A stretch of 64,000 bases of DNA from Trinickia symbiotica (GTDB taxonomy: Bacteria > Pseudomonadota > Gammaproteobacteria > Burkholderiales > Burkholderiaceae): positions 1 to 64,000 of the forward strand of contig NZ_PTIR01000001.1 of NCBI RefSeq assembly GCF_002934455.1. Direction: 5' to 3'. Of this stretch, positions 41,784 through 49,153 are shown piece after piece; positions within the stretch are counted from its first letter, which is position 1, and each line of letters opens with the position of its first letter. A program made the translations under genes and the position numbers. The notes beneath the pieces are model-generated. The model was given only the letters and a program-made list of their open reading frames with translations, did not search any database and was not told the DNA's origin.

Positions 41784-44243
41784 TCAAAACTGATATCGCG
41801 CGCGCAAATAGTAGAAGCCGCCGTTCGGGCTGATCTGTGAACCCGTGCCGTCGTACTGGAGACCCTCCAATTGCGCGATGACCGGCAGCTTGTTCGGATA
41901 GGCGTCGAACAGATTGTTAGCGCCGACCGCGATTTGGAAGTGGTGCGTAATGTCGTAGCGCACTTCAAGGTCGGTGATGTACTTCGCCGAGTTGTGGAAC
42001 TCGAGGAAGTTTGTCGTCGAGAACGCGTTCGGTCCGCTGAAATACGTGGCCTGCGTCGTGGTCGGGCCATAGCGCGTTTCATGTAGGCTCACCGCCCACT
42101 TATCGAGACGCCAGGTGCCGCCGACGATGATCTTGTTCTTCGGCGTCGCGGTAGAAAGCCACGCGATCTGCTGCGCGTTGAGCGTCGACTGGCCGTTGAC
42201 GCCGGTCGCGACCTTCGTAACCGACGTGTTGTTCACGTTCACGCCTAGATCCCAGTCGACCTGCCCCCACGGACCGAAGCTCGAGTGATAGGTGCTCGTC
42301 AAATCGAGGCCCGTGGTGCGCGTGCTCGCGCCGTTCGTGAAGTAGCTCGCCGACACCGCACTCGCGGGCACGGTCGACGGAATCGCGATGCCCGCCGCCT
42401 GCATCGCGGCGATGGCTGCCGCGCCCGACGCCGTGCCGCCGGCGACGATGCGATTGCGGATATTGATCTGGTACGCGTCGATCGTCACGTTCAGGCCTTG
42501 CACCGGATTCAGCACGAGCCCGAGGTTGTAGTTGGTCGACTCTTCAGGCTTGAGCGGCGTCGCGCCGATCAGCCGCGCCGCCGCCGAGTTGGCGGCGAGA
42601 AGTCCCTGTGCTGATTGAGGCGACACATTCAAGTTGGTGAAATACTCCTCGGCCAGCGACGGCGCGCGAAACCCCGTGCTGATGCTGCCCCGCAACGCGA
42701 TCTGCGGCGTGAAGTCGTAGCGCGTCGAGATCTTGCCGTTGGTCGTATCGCCGACCTCGCTGTAATGCTCATAGCGGCCCGCGAGCTCGATCTGCCATTT
42801 CGGCGTGATCCGCGTAGACAGGTCGATATAGGTGCCGAGCACGTCGCGCGAGTTGTTGCTGGCGCTGACCGGCGCGAAGCCCGGCAACGCTTGCGCCCCA
42901 CCGTCGAGATACGAAGCGGGCTCGCCCGCGCCGACCGCGTAGGTCTCGTGTCGGTGCTCCACGCCCACCGACACGTTGAGCGGCGCCGGCAGCAACGCGA
43001 AATGGAATGGCCGCGAGAGGTCGAGGTTGTTGGTCCACTGTGTATTCTGCAGGCTGCCCAGGCGAAAGCTCGTCGGCGTCGAGCCGGTGGCCGTGAACAG
43101 GCCGGTATTGGCGGAATCCACCATGCCGAGGCCAATGTAGTCGCCGCCATACGTCGTGCTCAAGTCCCACGACCAGCCGAACAGATGCTCGCCCTTCGCG
43201 CCTGCAGTGACCGAGTAGTCGTTCTCGTTGATGGTTTCCTGCGGCGTGAAACCGTTCGGATACACCGCGGGCAGCAAACTCGGCGAACGGATGTTCTGAT
43301 ACGCGGCAGCGTTGCGGTGTGCGTAGGTGCCGAAGCCGTAAAGCTCGACGTTGTCGCTGACGAAGTAGCCCGCATTGAAGCCAACCACTTCGCGGGTGTT
43401 GGACGGGTCGCCTTCGATCGGGTTCGGCAAGCCATTCGGGACCGTGCCGAAATCGTTGTCAAACCCCGTGCGCACCGTGTGGTTCTGCCGGTCGTATTCG
43501 GCGCTCAGATCGACGAAGCCGTTCTCGCCGAGCGCGATGCCGGTGCTCGCCGAATTGCTCTGCTTCAGGCCGTCGCCTTTGTAGGTTTGGCCGGTCGTGT
43601 TGTCGATCGAGCCGCCATGCGTGTTCGATTTCAGGATGATGTTGATTACGCCTGCGATCGCATCCGAGCCGTACTGCGCCGAAGCGCCGTCGCGCAGAAT
43701 CTCGATGTGATCGATCAGGCCGACCGGAATCATATCGATGTCGACGCCGGTCGAGCCTTGCTGTGGTCCGGGGTCCAGAGAGATGTTCGCCGTGCTGTGG
43801 CGCCGCTTGCCATTCACGAGCACAAGCACATGATCGGGGGAGAGTCCGTGCAGAGTCAGCGCATCGGTCAGCAGGGCAGCATCGCCAGCATACTGCTGAC
43901 GCGCGATGGCCGGCGACAGCTGCACCAGCGCGTCGCGCAGGTTGGTCTGACCTGTGGCCTGCAGCGCCTTGCCGCTTATCACGTCGACGGGGCTCAAGCT
44001 TTGCGCCGCTTTCTTGTCGGTCTCGCGCGTGCCCGTGCTGACGACGACATCCTGCACCGTGCCCGCGAAGGTCGACTGCTGTTTCGTTGCGGCCGCGCCA
44101 CTCGCCGCAGCGGGAGCAGCGGCCGTCTGGGCCCGCACGGCCCCGCTGCTTGCCAGCATAAACGCAGCCAGCGCGAGTGCTGTCTTGCGTTGCGCGTGCC
44201 CGCCGGTGCGCACGCGCCCCCTGATTTCTGTCAATTTTTGCAT
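41784..44243 (-). CDS. TonB-dependent outer-membrane receptor
   Basis: 819 residues: a signal sequence about residues 20-40 (TALALAAFMLASSGAVRAQ), a TonB-box-like VVVSTGTRETD, a plug domain with LRDALVQLSPAIARQQ and HIEILRDGASAQYGSDAIAGV, and a beta-barrel ending in the aromatic YYLRARYQF. It uptakes a ligand too large or scarce for porins. The plug is of the common siderophore/cobalamin style, but the presence of amino-acid ABC and flavin enzymes argues for a sulphur- or nitrogen-containing organic ligand instead. Its C-terminal end is intact. Confidence 0.92.
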   Translation of the reverse strand: MQKLTEIRGRVRTGGHAQRKTALALAAFMLASSGAVRAQTAAAPAAASGAAATKQQSTFAGTVQDVVVSTGTRETDKKAAQSLSPVDVISGKALQATGQTNLRDALVQLSPAIARQQYAGDAALLTDALTLHGLSPDHVLVLVNGKRRHSTANISLDPGPQQGSTGVDIDMIPVGLIDHIEILRDGASAQYGSDAIAGVINIILKSNTHGGSIDNTTGQTYKGDGLKQSNSASTGIALGENGFVDLSAEYDRQNHTVRTGFDNDFGTVPNGLPNPIEGDPSNTREVVGFNAGYFVSDNVELYGFGTYAHRNAAAYQNIRSPSLLPAVYPNGFTPQETINENDYSVTAGAKGEHLFGWSWDLSTTYGGDYIGLGMVDSANTGLFTATGSTPTSFRLGSLQNTQWTNNLDLSRPFHFALLPAPLNVSVGVEHRHETYAVGAGEPASYLDGGAQALPGFAPVSASNNSRDVLGTYIDLSTRITPKWQIELAGRYEHYSEVGDTTNGKISTRYDFTPQIALRGSISTGFRAPSLAEEYFTNLNVSPQSAQGLLAANSAAARLIGATPLKPEESTNYNLGLVLNPVQGLNVTIDAYQINIRNRIVAGGTASGAAAIAAMQAAGIAIPSTVPASAVSASYFTNGASTRTTGLDLTSTYHSSFGPWGQVDWDLGVNVNNTSVTKVATGVNGQSTLNAQQIAWLSTATPKNKIIVGGTWRLDKWAVSLHETRYGPTTTQATYFSGPNAFSTTNFLEFHNSAKYITDLEVRYDITHHFQIAVGANNLFDAYPNKLPVIAQLEGLQYDGTGSQISPNGGFYYLRARYQF

Positions 44244-44432
44244 TGGAATCGCTCGATTTCGTTACGCGCGGACGCGTCAAACCATTGCCGGAAAAAGACG
44301 GCATCTCGCTGTGATTGAAGGGAAATTCGCGGCGCTGCAGCGGCCGTCGTCCCACCGGCATTGATTTGCATACCTCATCATCAATGGCGGATGGGCGGCT
44401 GCATGGCAGCCGTCATGAAACTCGTCGAGCCG

Positions 44433-45374
44433 TCAGGTCTTGGGCAGACCCGGCGGATTCGTCTGCGCGCGTTCGAGTGCTTCCGAGTCGAGATTCCAAC
44501 GCTCGAGCACCTGACGATACTTGCCGTCCTCGATCAAGTCGTTCAGCAGGATCGTCAGCGGCGCCGCCAAGCCGCTGCCCTTGCGCGTCGCGATCGCGAC
44601 CTCGGCGGTGCGCGGCCAGCCGCCGCTGATCGCGCCGACGGAGCGGATCTTGCCCTGCTGCGCCTCCTCGTAGGCGAGCAGCGCGTTCACGCTCAGGATC
44701 ACGTCGGCCCGCCCCGACAGCAAGGCCACCGTGCGCACCGCGGCGTCGTCGTAGTACTGCACCTGCACCGGCTTCAATCCGCGCGCGACGTTCTCCTTGT
44801 CCCATTCGAGCAGGATCTTTTCCTGGTTCGTGCCTGCGTCGGTGATCACGCGCAAGCCCGCGATGTCTTTCGGCTCCCGGATCGACTTGATTGCGCTGCC
44901 GCTCGCGACGTAGAAACCGAGCTGATCGCGCCGATAGGTCGAAAAGTCGAATTTGTCCTTGCGCTCCTCCGTCACCGTCACGTTCGCGATCACGGCGTCG
45001 ACCTTGCCCGACTGAAGCGCGAGCGGCCAATCCGGCCACGACAGCGCGACGATCTTCAGCTTGCGCCCGAGGCCATCCGCGACGAGCTGCGACAAGTCCG
45101 GATCAAATCCGACGAGCGTCTTCGCATCGGTTGCATAGGTGCCGAGCGGTGGCAAGCCCGCCACCACGCCGACGGTCAGCGCATCCTTGCCGACAAACGG
45201 AAACGCCTGCGGGACAGCGCCGATCGCGGCCGCATCGGTTGCCGCGCGTACGCGCCCGACCTGCTGCGGACTGAGGTCCAGCGGATGCGCCGCCAACGCG
45301 GCATCCGATGCGCCGAGTGCGAGCGCGAAGAACGCGGGCGCGAGCCTGCGCGCCAAGTAGTGACCAGGATTCAT
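44433..45374 (-). CDS. Amino-acid-type ABC substrate-binding protein
   Basis: 313 residues from ATG 45374. Signal peptide about residues 1-28 (LARRLAPAFFALALGASDAA then LAAHP). The type II periplasmic fold has GVVAGLPPLGTYATDAKTLVGFDPDLSQ, the strong family block VDAVIANVTVTEERKDKFDFS, and VITDAGTNQEKILLEWDKEN. It should capture a polar amino-acid-like ligand for the fused ABC transporter. Upstream GNAT gene 52 bases away; downstream receptor 189 bases away. Confidence 0.9.
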   Translation of the reverse strand: MNPGHYLARRLAPAFFALALGASDAALAAHPLDLSPQQVGRVRAATDAAAIGAVPQAFPFVGKDALTVGVVAGLPPLGTYATDAKTLVGFDPDLSQLVADGLGRKLKIVALSWPDWPLALQSGKVDAVIANVTVTEERKDKFDFSTYRRDQLGFYVASGSAIKSIREPKDIAGLRVITDAGTNQEKILLEWDKENVARGLKPVQVQYYDDAAVRTVALLSGRADVILSVNALLAYEEAQQGKIRSVGAISGGWPRTAEVAIATRKGSGLAAPLTILLNDLIEDGKYRQVLERWNLDSEALERAQTNPPGLPKT

Positions 45375-45426
45375 GATGGTGTGAAGGCGAGTGGAGAAGG
45401 CGGACCGAGGCGGTGCAAAGCCGCCG

Positions 45427-45984
45427 TTACTTATTGAAGCCGAGCGGCTCGAGCGGGCGTAGATCGTCGAGCGAATCGGTCCGTCCAGGGTCGAGCAGAT
45501 CCTTGCCGAACGGCAACACCAGATGAATCTCGGGCGCAATCGAACGATCGAACAAGGGAGTGTAGCCGGCGTTCGTGTACAGCGCCCAGGCTTCCGGCTG
45601 CTTGAATCCGGTGGTCAGGTAGATGCGCCGATATCCCTGGCGCAGCGCACGCACTTCGAGCGCATCGACGACGCGGCGCGCGAGGCCTTGGCGGCGCAGG
45701 TCGACATGCGTCCAGATCCGCTTGAACTCGGCGGTATGCGCGTCCTTGCGCTTGAATCCGCCCCCGCCGATGGTTTCGCTGTCGCGCACCAGCACGATGA
45801 ACGCGCCATCCGGCGGCGCGAACAATTCGGCCGGATAACGCGCAAGCTCGGCGGCTGCGGCGGTATCGCTATCCGCGCGATATTCGCGGTAGCGGGTCGC
45901 ATATTCGTACTGCAATGCGTTGATTAGAGGCCGTGCGGCCGGATCGAGCGGGGAAACATCGACAATGTGGTCATTCGTGGCCAT
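45427..45984 (-). CDS. GNAT family N-acetyltransferase
   Basis: 185 residues with the GNAT fold: FIVLVRDSETIGGGGFKRK, then the acetyl-CoA loop LRRQGLARRVVDALE and YTNAGYTPL at the end, where Tyr is the usual proton donor. It transfers acetyl to an amine. The neighbours (flavin monooxygenases, amino-acid ABC, deacylase) are those of S-alkylcysteine salvage, in which the amine of the modified cysteine is first acetylated by SnaA/YxeL-type GNAT enzymes; this role is inferred from context only. It is 237 bases downstream of the deacylase gene; that gap may hold a promoter. Confidence 0.85.
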   Translation of the reverse strand: MATNDHIVDVSPLDPAARPLINALQYEYATRYREYRADSDTAAAAELARYPAELFAPPDGAFIVLVRDSETIGGGGFKRKDAHTAEFKRIWTHVDLRRQGLARRVVDALEVRALRQGYRRIYLTTGFKQPEAWALYTNAGYTPLFDRSIAPEIHLVLPFGKDLLDPGRTDSLDDLRPLEPLGFNK

Positions 45985-46221
45985 CGTTTAAGCGCCCAGG
46001 ATGAGCCGGCCGTTCGGAAATCATCCGAATCGCCCGGTTTTATTCATCGTTTCTTAATTGCTGGTTCAGTGAATTTGCAGTAAGTTTAAGAAACAATACC
46101 CGAGCGTTACTCGCCAATTAACCAACTTTTTTCGATATCGATTTCGCGCGTTGCCCCATATCGACTGCATGTTTCCGGTTTCGTTGCGTCCGCATCGATA
46201 CGGGGGTTCGGATGGCGAGCA

Positions 46222-47226
46222 TCACTCGTCCGGCTCGGCAAGATGGAGCAGACAATCGCCACGCTGCACGGCCGCCGTTGCGCGCTTGCAAACCACGAGC
46301 CCGGCGGCCCCGAAATGCAGCGTGACCGGTTCGCGCAATGGCGTATCCGGAAAGTGAATCCGCGCGGCGGGCTGATCGGCTTCGACTGCTTCGCCCAGTT
46401 CAACAAGCGGCTCATAGACGCCGCGCTCGTACGCGTACACGTAGTGCCGCGAGCCCGAGACGCGCATGAAGCGCGTCTCGCCCGGCGGCCGTGCGGGCAC
46501 AAGCGGCCCGGTCAGCACGCCGATATGGCCGAGCAGATGCAGTAAGCCGTGCCGCGCTTCGCGCAGCAGCGCAGCTTGCACTGCGCCGCCGCCGCCCAGT
46601 TCGGTCAGGATCGAGATCGCGCCCTGGCGGCGCGCCGCCGTCGAGGCATGCACGGGATTGGGCGGATGCAGGAACGCGCGCGGCAGGCCGAACGCCGTAA
46701 GCAAGCCATGCAGCCGGTCGCGCTCTTCGGCGTCGCGCGGCTCGATCGCCAGCATGTTCGCGCCGTCATAGACGAGCGAGCTGCCGCCGGAGTGTAGATC
46801 GATCAGGTACTGCACGCGGGAGAGCAGCGTGTTCTCGATGTAGTCGGCGATGACCTGGGTAGGCGTGCCCGCCGGATCGCCCGGAAAGCTGCGGTTCAGG
46901 TTGCCGCCATCTAGCGGCGAGGTGCGCAGGCCCGCTTCCGCAGCAGGAAAGTCCGCCATCGGCAGGAAGATAATCTGGCCACGCACCGCTTGCGGGTCGA
47001 TTTCGCGCATCATTTGCGAGACAAGGATTTGGCCTTCGTATTCGTCGCCGTGGTTGCCCGCCATCAGCAGCACACTCGGGCCCTTGCCGTTGCGTATTGA
47101 AGCGATCGGGACCGGAATCCAGCCGTACGCGGACCGGTGCACCGAATGCGGCAAGCGCAAATAGCCGGTATGAAGGCCGTCCGCATTCAGATCGATTTCG
47201 CTTCGAATGGGGTTGGCTTCGGTCAT
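46222..47226 (-). CDS. Zinc deacylase, succinylglutamate desuccinylase/aspartoacylase (M14) family
   Basis: 334 residues from ATG 47226. Zinc ligands in NHGDEYEGQ (His59, Glu62) and the later LIDLHSGG; FLPMADFPAAEAGLRTSP and GGNLNRSFPG carry the conserved Arg of the substrate site. An N-acyl-amino acid or N-acyl-ectoine-like substrate is usual. It is the first gene of the uptake/salvage series, in the position where a deacetylase (SndA/YxeP) stands in Bacillus, but from an unrelated zinc family; if the pathway analogy holds, this is a non-homologous replacement. A beta-barrel C-terminal domain appears complete. Confidence 0.88.
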   Translation of the reverse strand: MTEANPIRSEIDLNADGLHTGYLRLPHSVHRSAYGWIPVPIASIRNGKGPSVLLMAGNHGDEYEGQILVSQMMREIDPQAVRGQIIFLPMADFPAAEAGLRTSPLDGGNLNRSFPGDPAGTPTQVIADYIENTLLSRVQYLIDLHSGGSSLVYDGANMLAIEPRDAEERDRLHGLLTAFGLPRAFLHPPNPVHASTAARRQGAISILTELGGGGAVQAALLREARHGLLHLLGHIGVLTGPLVPARPPGETRFMRVSGSRHYVYAYERGVYEPLVELGEAVEADQPAARIHFPDTPLREPVTLHFGAAGLVVCKRATAAVQRGDCLLHLAEPDE

Positions 47227-47574
47227 AGATGTCGGAAAGAAGTTAGCACGAGGCAATTCTCTTTCAAGCCGGACCGGCGCACCACCAACGATTTCGAAAT
47301 ACCATGCCAGTTTGCCCGATAAGCGCGGGTAGTGTGCGCTGATGAGGAGTGGAAGCCTTACGCCGGCCCGATCAGATGCAGACACTGCGTGAAGCAGTGG
47401 CGTCGCTCTCTGGGCCGATGTCTTGTTAAAAGCTGGCGTCTTTGACCGCGAGGACAAACCGCCGGTCCGTCATCGCCTACCCTTTGCTGAACGACGCGCT
47501 GCGGCGGTCCGGCTTCGTTCGATAGCCTCCGAGCACGTATTTACCGCTGAAAGCATGGCCTACAGGTAACTCCG

Positions 47575-47643
47575 TTGTCGCATTTGCGCGACAAACTAAT
47601 TAGTTTTTTTAAGCTGCCTGCGAGCGAGTACATTAATGAGTAC
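47575..47643. repeat. Repeat module, copy A (related to 53788-53846)
   Basis: It contains the 7-6-7 inverted repeat TTGTCGC-ATTTGC-GCGACAA (47575-47594) and, 32 bases later, GAGTACATTAATGAGTAC (47626-47643). TTTGCGCGACAA and GAGTACATyAATGAGTA recur in the same order and at almost equal spacing (43 versus 42 bases) at 53788-53846, with unrelated sequence between. Such pairs with a conserved core are typical of recombination sites or element ends. Confidence 0.55.
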
Positions 47644-47700
47644 AAGCTGTGATTCACTTCACGAAATTTATCTTAATATCAGTTACATAGCCGCGAAGTC

Positions 47701-47721
47701 AGAGTCCTCTCCTGGGCACCA
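47701..47721 (+). tRNA. tRNA 3'-end remnant (T-loop to CCA), probable attachment site
   Basis: AGAGTCCTCTCCTGGGCACCA reads as a tRNA 3' end: the T-loop end GAGT, T-stem CCTCT, acceptor strand CCTGGGC, discriminator A and CCA. The 5' part of a tRNA is not present: the preceding bases do not fold with it. Integrative elements often carry such a 3' fragment at their boundary. The identity (a Leu-like acceptor GCCCAGG/CCTGGGC) is a guess. Confidence 0.5.
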
Positions 47722-47732
47722 AGGATTGAAAC

Positions 47733-47761
47733 AAAGGCCAAGTCTTCGTGACTTGGCCTTT
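47733..47761 (+). terminator. Strong Rho-independent terminator after the tRNA remnant
   Basis: AAAGGCCAAGTC (47733-47744), loop TTCGT, GACTTGGCCTTT (47750-47761) is a perfect 12-bp stem followed by TGTTTTC. As a tRNA terminator it would have been carried together with the tRNA 3' end. Confidence 0.8.
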
Positions 47762-47902
47762 TGTTTTCAAGGACTTGCAGGGCTCCTTGTTCCTTGCGAT
47801 GACGCGATTGGCGTAATTTTTGGCGTAATGGCGTACGAGACCGCCGGCGTCGTCTGAAGCGCCCTTATCCACCCACCTTCGACGCCAGAATGGCGTGGGG
47901 CA

Positions 47903-48049
47903 TCAAGAATAGGGATCATCGAACCAGCTCATCAATAGCATCGCCCCCTTCAGCACGAAACGGTCAGCGTGGCGGGATCGACTTAGCCGAAACAGAAGGC
48001 GTTCCAGAGCGAAACGCGTGAGCACCAGATCGAAGCTCTGGCCGTTCGC
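47903..48049 (-). pseudogene. Fragment of an AbiEii-type nucleotidyltransferase toxin
   Basis: A minus-strand frame gives KANGQSFDLVLTRFALERLL, then FRLSRSRHADRFVLKGAMLL and MSWFDDPYS, then a stop. This matches the N-terminus of AbiEii/NTase toxins (GxxFxLVLxRYxLERLLYRLxxSxHxDRFxLKGAxLL). The sequence breaks just before the catalytic arginine/aspartate region (RxTRDxD), so it cannot be active. AbiEi/AbiEii are abortive-infection toxin-antitoxin systems typical of islands. Confidence 0.6.
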
Positions 48050-48313
48050 CTTCGAAAACTGCGCGTCACATCCTGGTCTGCCGCTTCTGCCTTGCGTTGC
48101 CGTCGCTGAGATGGATCTCATCTTCCCGGTGCCAAACGTCAAAAAGGCGTCCCGTGCCTTCGCTTTTTTGCTCCGCAATTTTTTGTCCGGATATTTGCCG
48201 GAACCGAGAGCGCACGGTCACTGCCATGTGGGTTTATGCTTAAGTACCTTGTGCTCCTCGGCTGCATTGCTCTTTCGCTGCTCTACAACACGCGGTAAGG
48301 CTCAACGGGCGCG

Positions 48314-48793
48314 CTATTCGATATCGATGAGACGTGACTCGAGCAGGCGCGCGAGAGCCAGGCCACCTTCGCGCATGATTGAATCGTGATTCCAGCGGAA
48401 TGCTAGCCGCGCGAGCGGCGCGAGCGCGACCGCGTTCATCCAGGCACTGGCAGTCCTGACGTGCCAGTCGTAGCGCACCACAGTGCGGCTGCCGTCGGCT
48501 GCGAAATGCCAGCGTCCCACGCCTTCCAGCGCGCCGCTGGCCTCTCCCTCCAGCGCAACGAGGGGCGCGACGCGCGTGACGCGCACGTCGATGATCACAC
48601 GATAGGGCAGCACTCCCTTCCACGTGTAACGATGCACGGCGCCCAGACCGTCGGCCCCGCCTGCTTGCAACTCGCGCACCGCTTCGACATTCTTCCACCA
48701 CCTCGGCCAATTAATTGAATCGTGGATCGCGTCCCACACCGGCTGCACCGGCGCCTCGATGCACCACAAGGTGGTCAAACTGAATTCCGCCAT
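48314..48793 (-). CDS. SRPBCC family protein
   Basis: 159 residues from ATG 48793 (MAEFSLTTLWCIEAPVQPVW); an upstream in-frame start would add an unrelated basic leader. The helix-grip signature includes VWDAIHDSINWPRWWKNVEAV, VHRYTWKGVLPYRVIIDVRV and HFAADGSRTVVRYDWHVRT. Such proteins bind lipophilic ligands; no enzyme activity can be predicted. It is alone between island scars and the truncated SDR stub, and not related closely to the SRPBCC gene at 11048. Confidence 0.8.
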   Translation of the reverse strand: MAEFSLTTLWCIEAPVQPVWDAIHDSINWPRWWKNVEAVRELQAGGADGLGAVHRYTWKGVLPYRVIIDVRVTRVAPLVALEGEASGALEGVGRWHFAADGSRTVVRYDWHVRTASAWMNAVALAPLARLAFRWNHDSIMREGGLALARLLESRLIDIE

Positions 48794-48946
48794 CGTTCTC
48801 TTCCTCCTTGTTTGCGATACGGCTACCCGTCTTTGCAGGCCGCCCCCGCGCATCCGGGTATGTTCGCGCGAGCATCGTGGGGCGAAGCCGTGCTGCAAAT
48901 TCACCCATCATCCACGGCCGAGTACGTTCGAGTATAGGAGGCGGCG

Positions 48947-49042
48947 ATGCGCATACTGATGATCGGGGCCACAGGGCTTTTGGGCCCGGAAACCGCGAGG
49001 CTCTTGTCCCACGACCACGAGGTAATCGGCGCAAGCAGCTGA
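48947..49042 (+). pseudogene. 31-codon stub of an NmrA/SDR-like Rossmann protein
   Basis: AGGAGG five bases upstream of ATG 48947 starts a frame MRILMIGATGLLGPETARLL, SHDHEVIGASS and then a stop. It is the first beta-alpha-beta unit (GATGLLG) of an extended SDR, normally followed by an Arg after IGASS. The rest is lost, so this is most likely a truncated gene with an intact ribosome-binding site. Confidence 0.55.
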
Positions 49043-49153
49043 GGCCCGAGCGCGATACCGGCGGTAGCCGCTCCACTCCCGGGCCGTCCCAAGGGTGCAC
49101 AATAGTCCCATCGCGGCCGATCAACGCCGCGCTTCGGTAAAGGAGCATGGTCG

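Larger units (their letters stand above)
47227..47902. other. Intergenic region with island scars
   Basis: 676 bases without a supportable protein gene. It includes the repeat module at 47575-47643, the tRNA 3' remnant at 47701-47721 and the strong terminator at 47733-47761. The start of the leftward uptake/salvage operon lies at its left edge, so an operon promoter must be in about 47230-47400, though I cannot pick it. Confidence 0.5.

Noticed and set aside
42615-44318. 567-codon plus-strand frame opposite the TonB receptor
   Set aside because: Antisense shadow; the receptor on the minus strand has plug, barrel and signal peptide.
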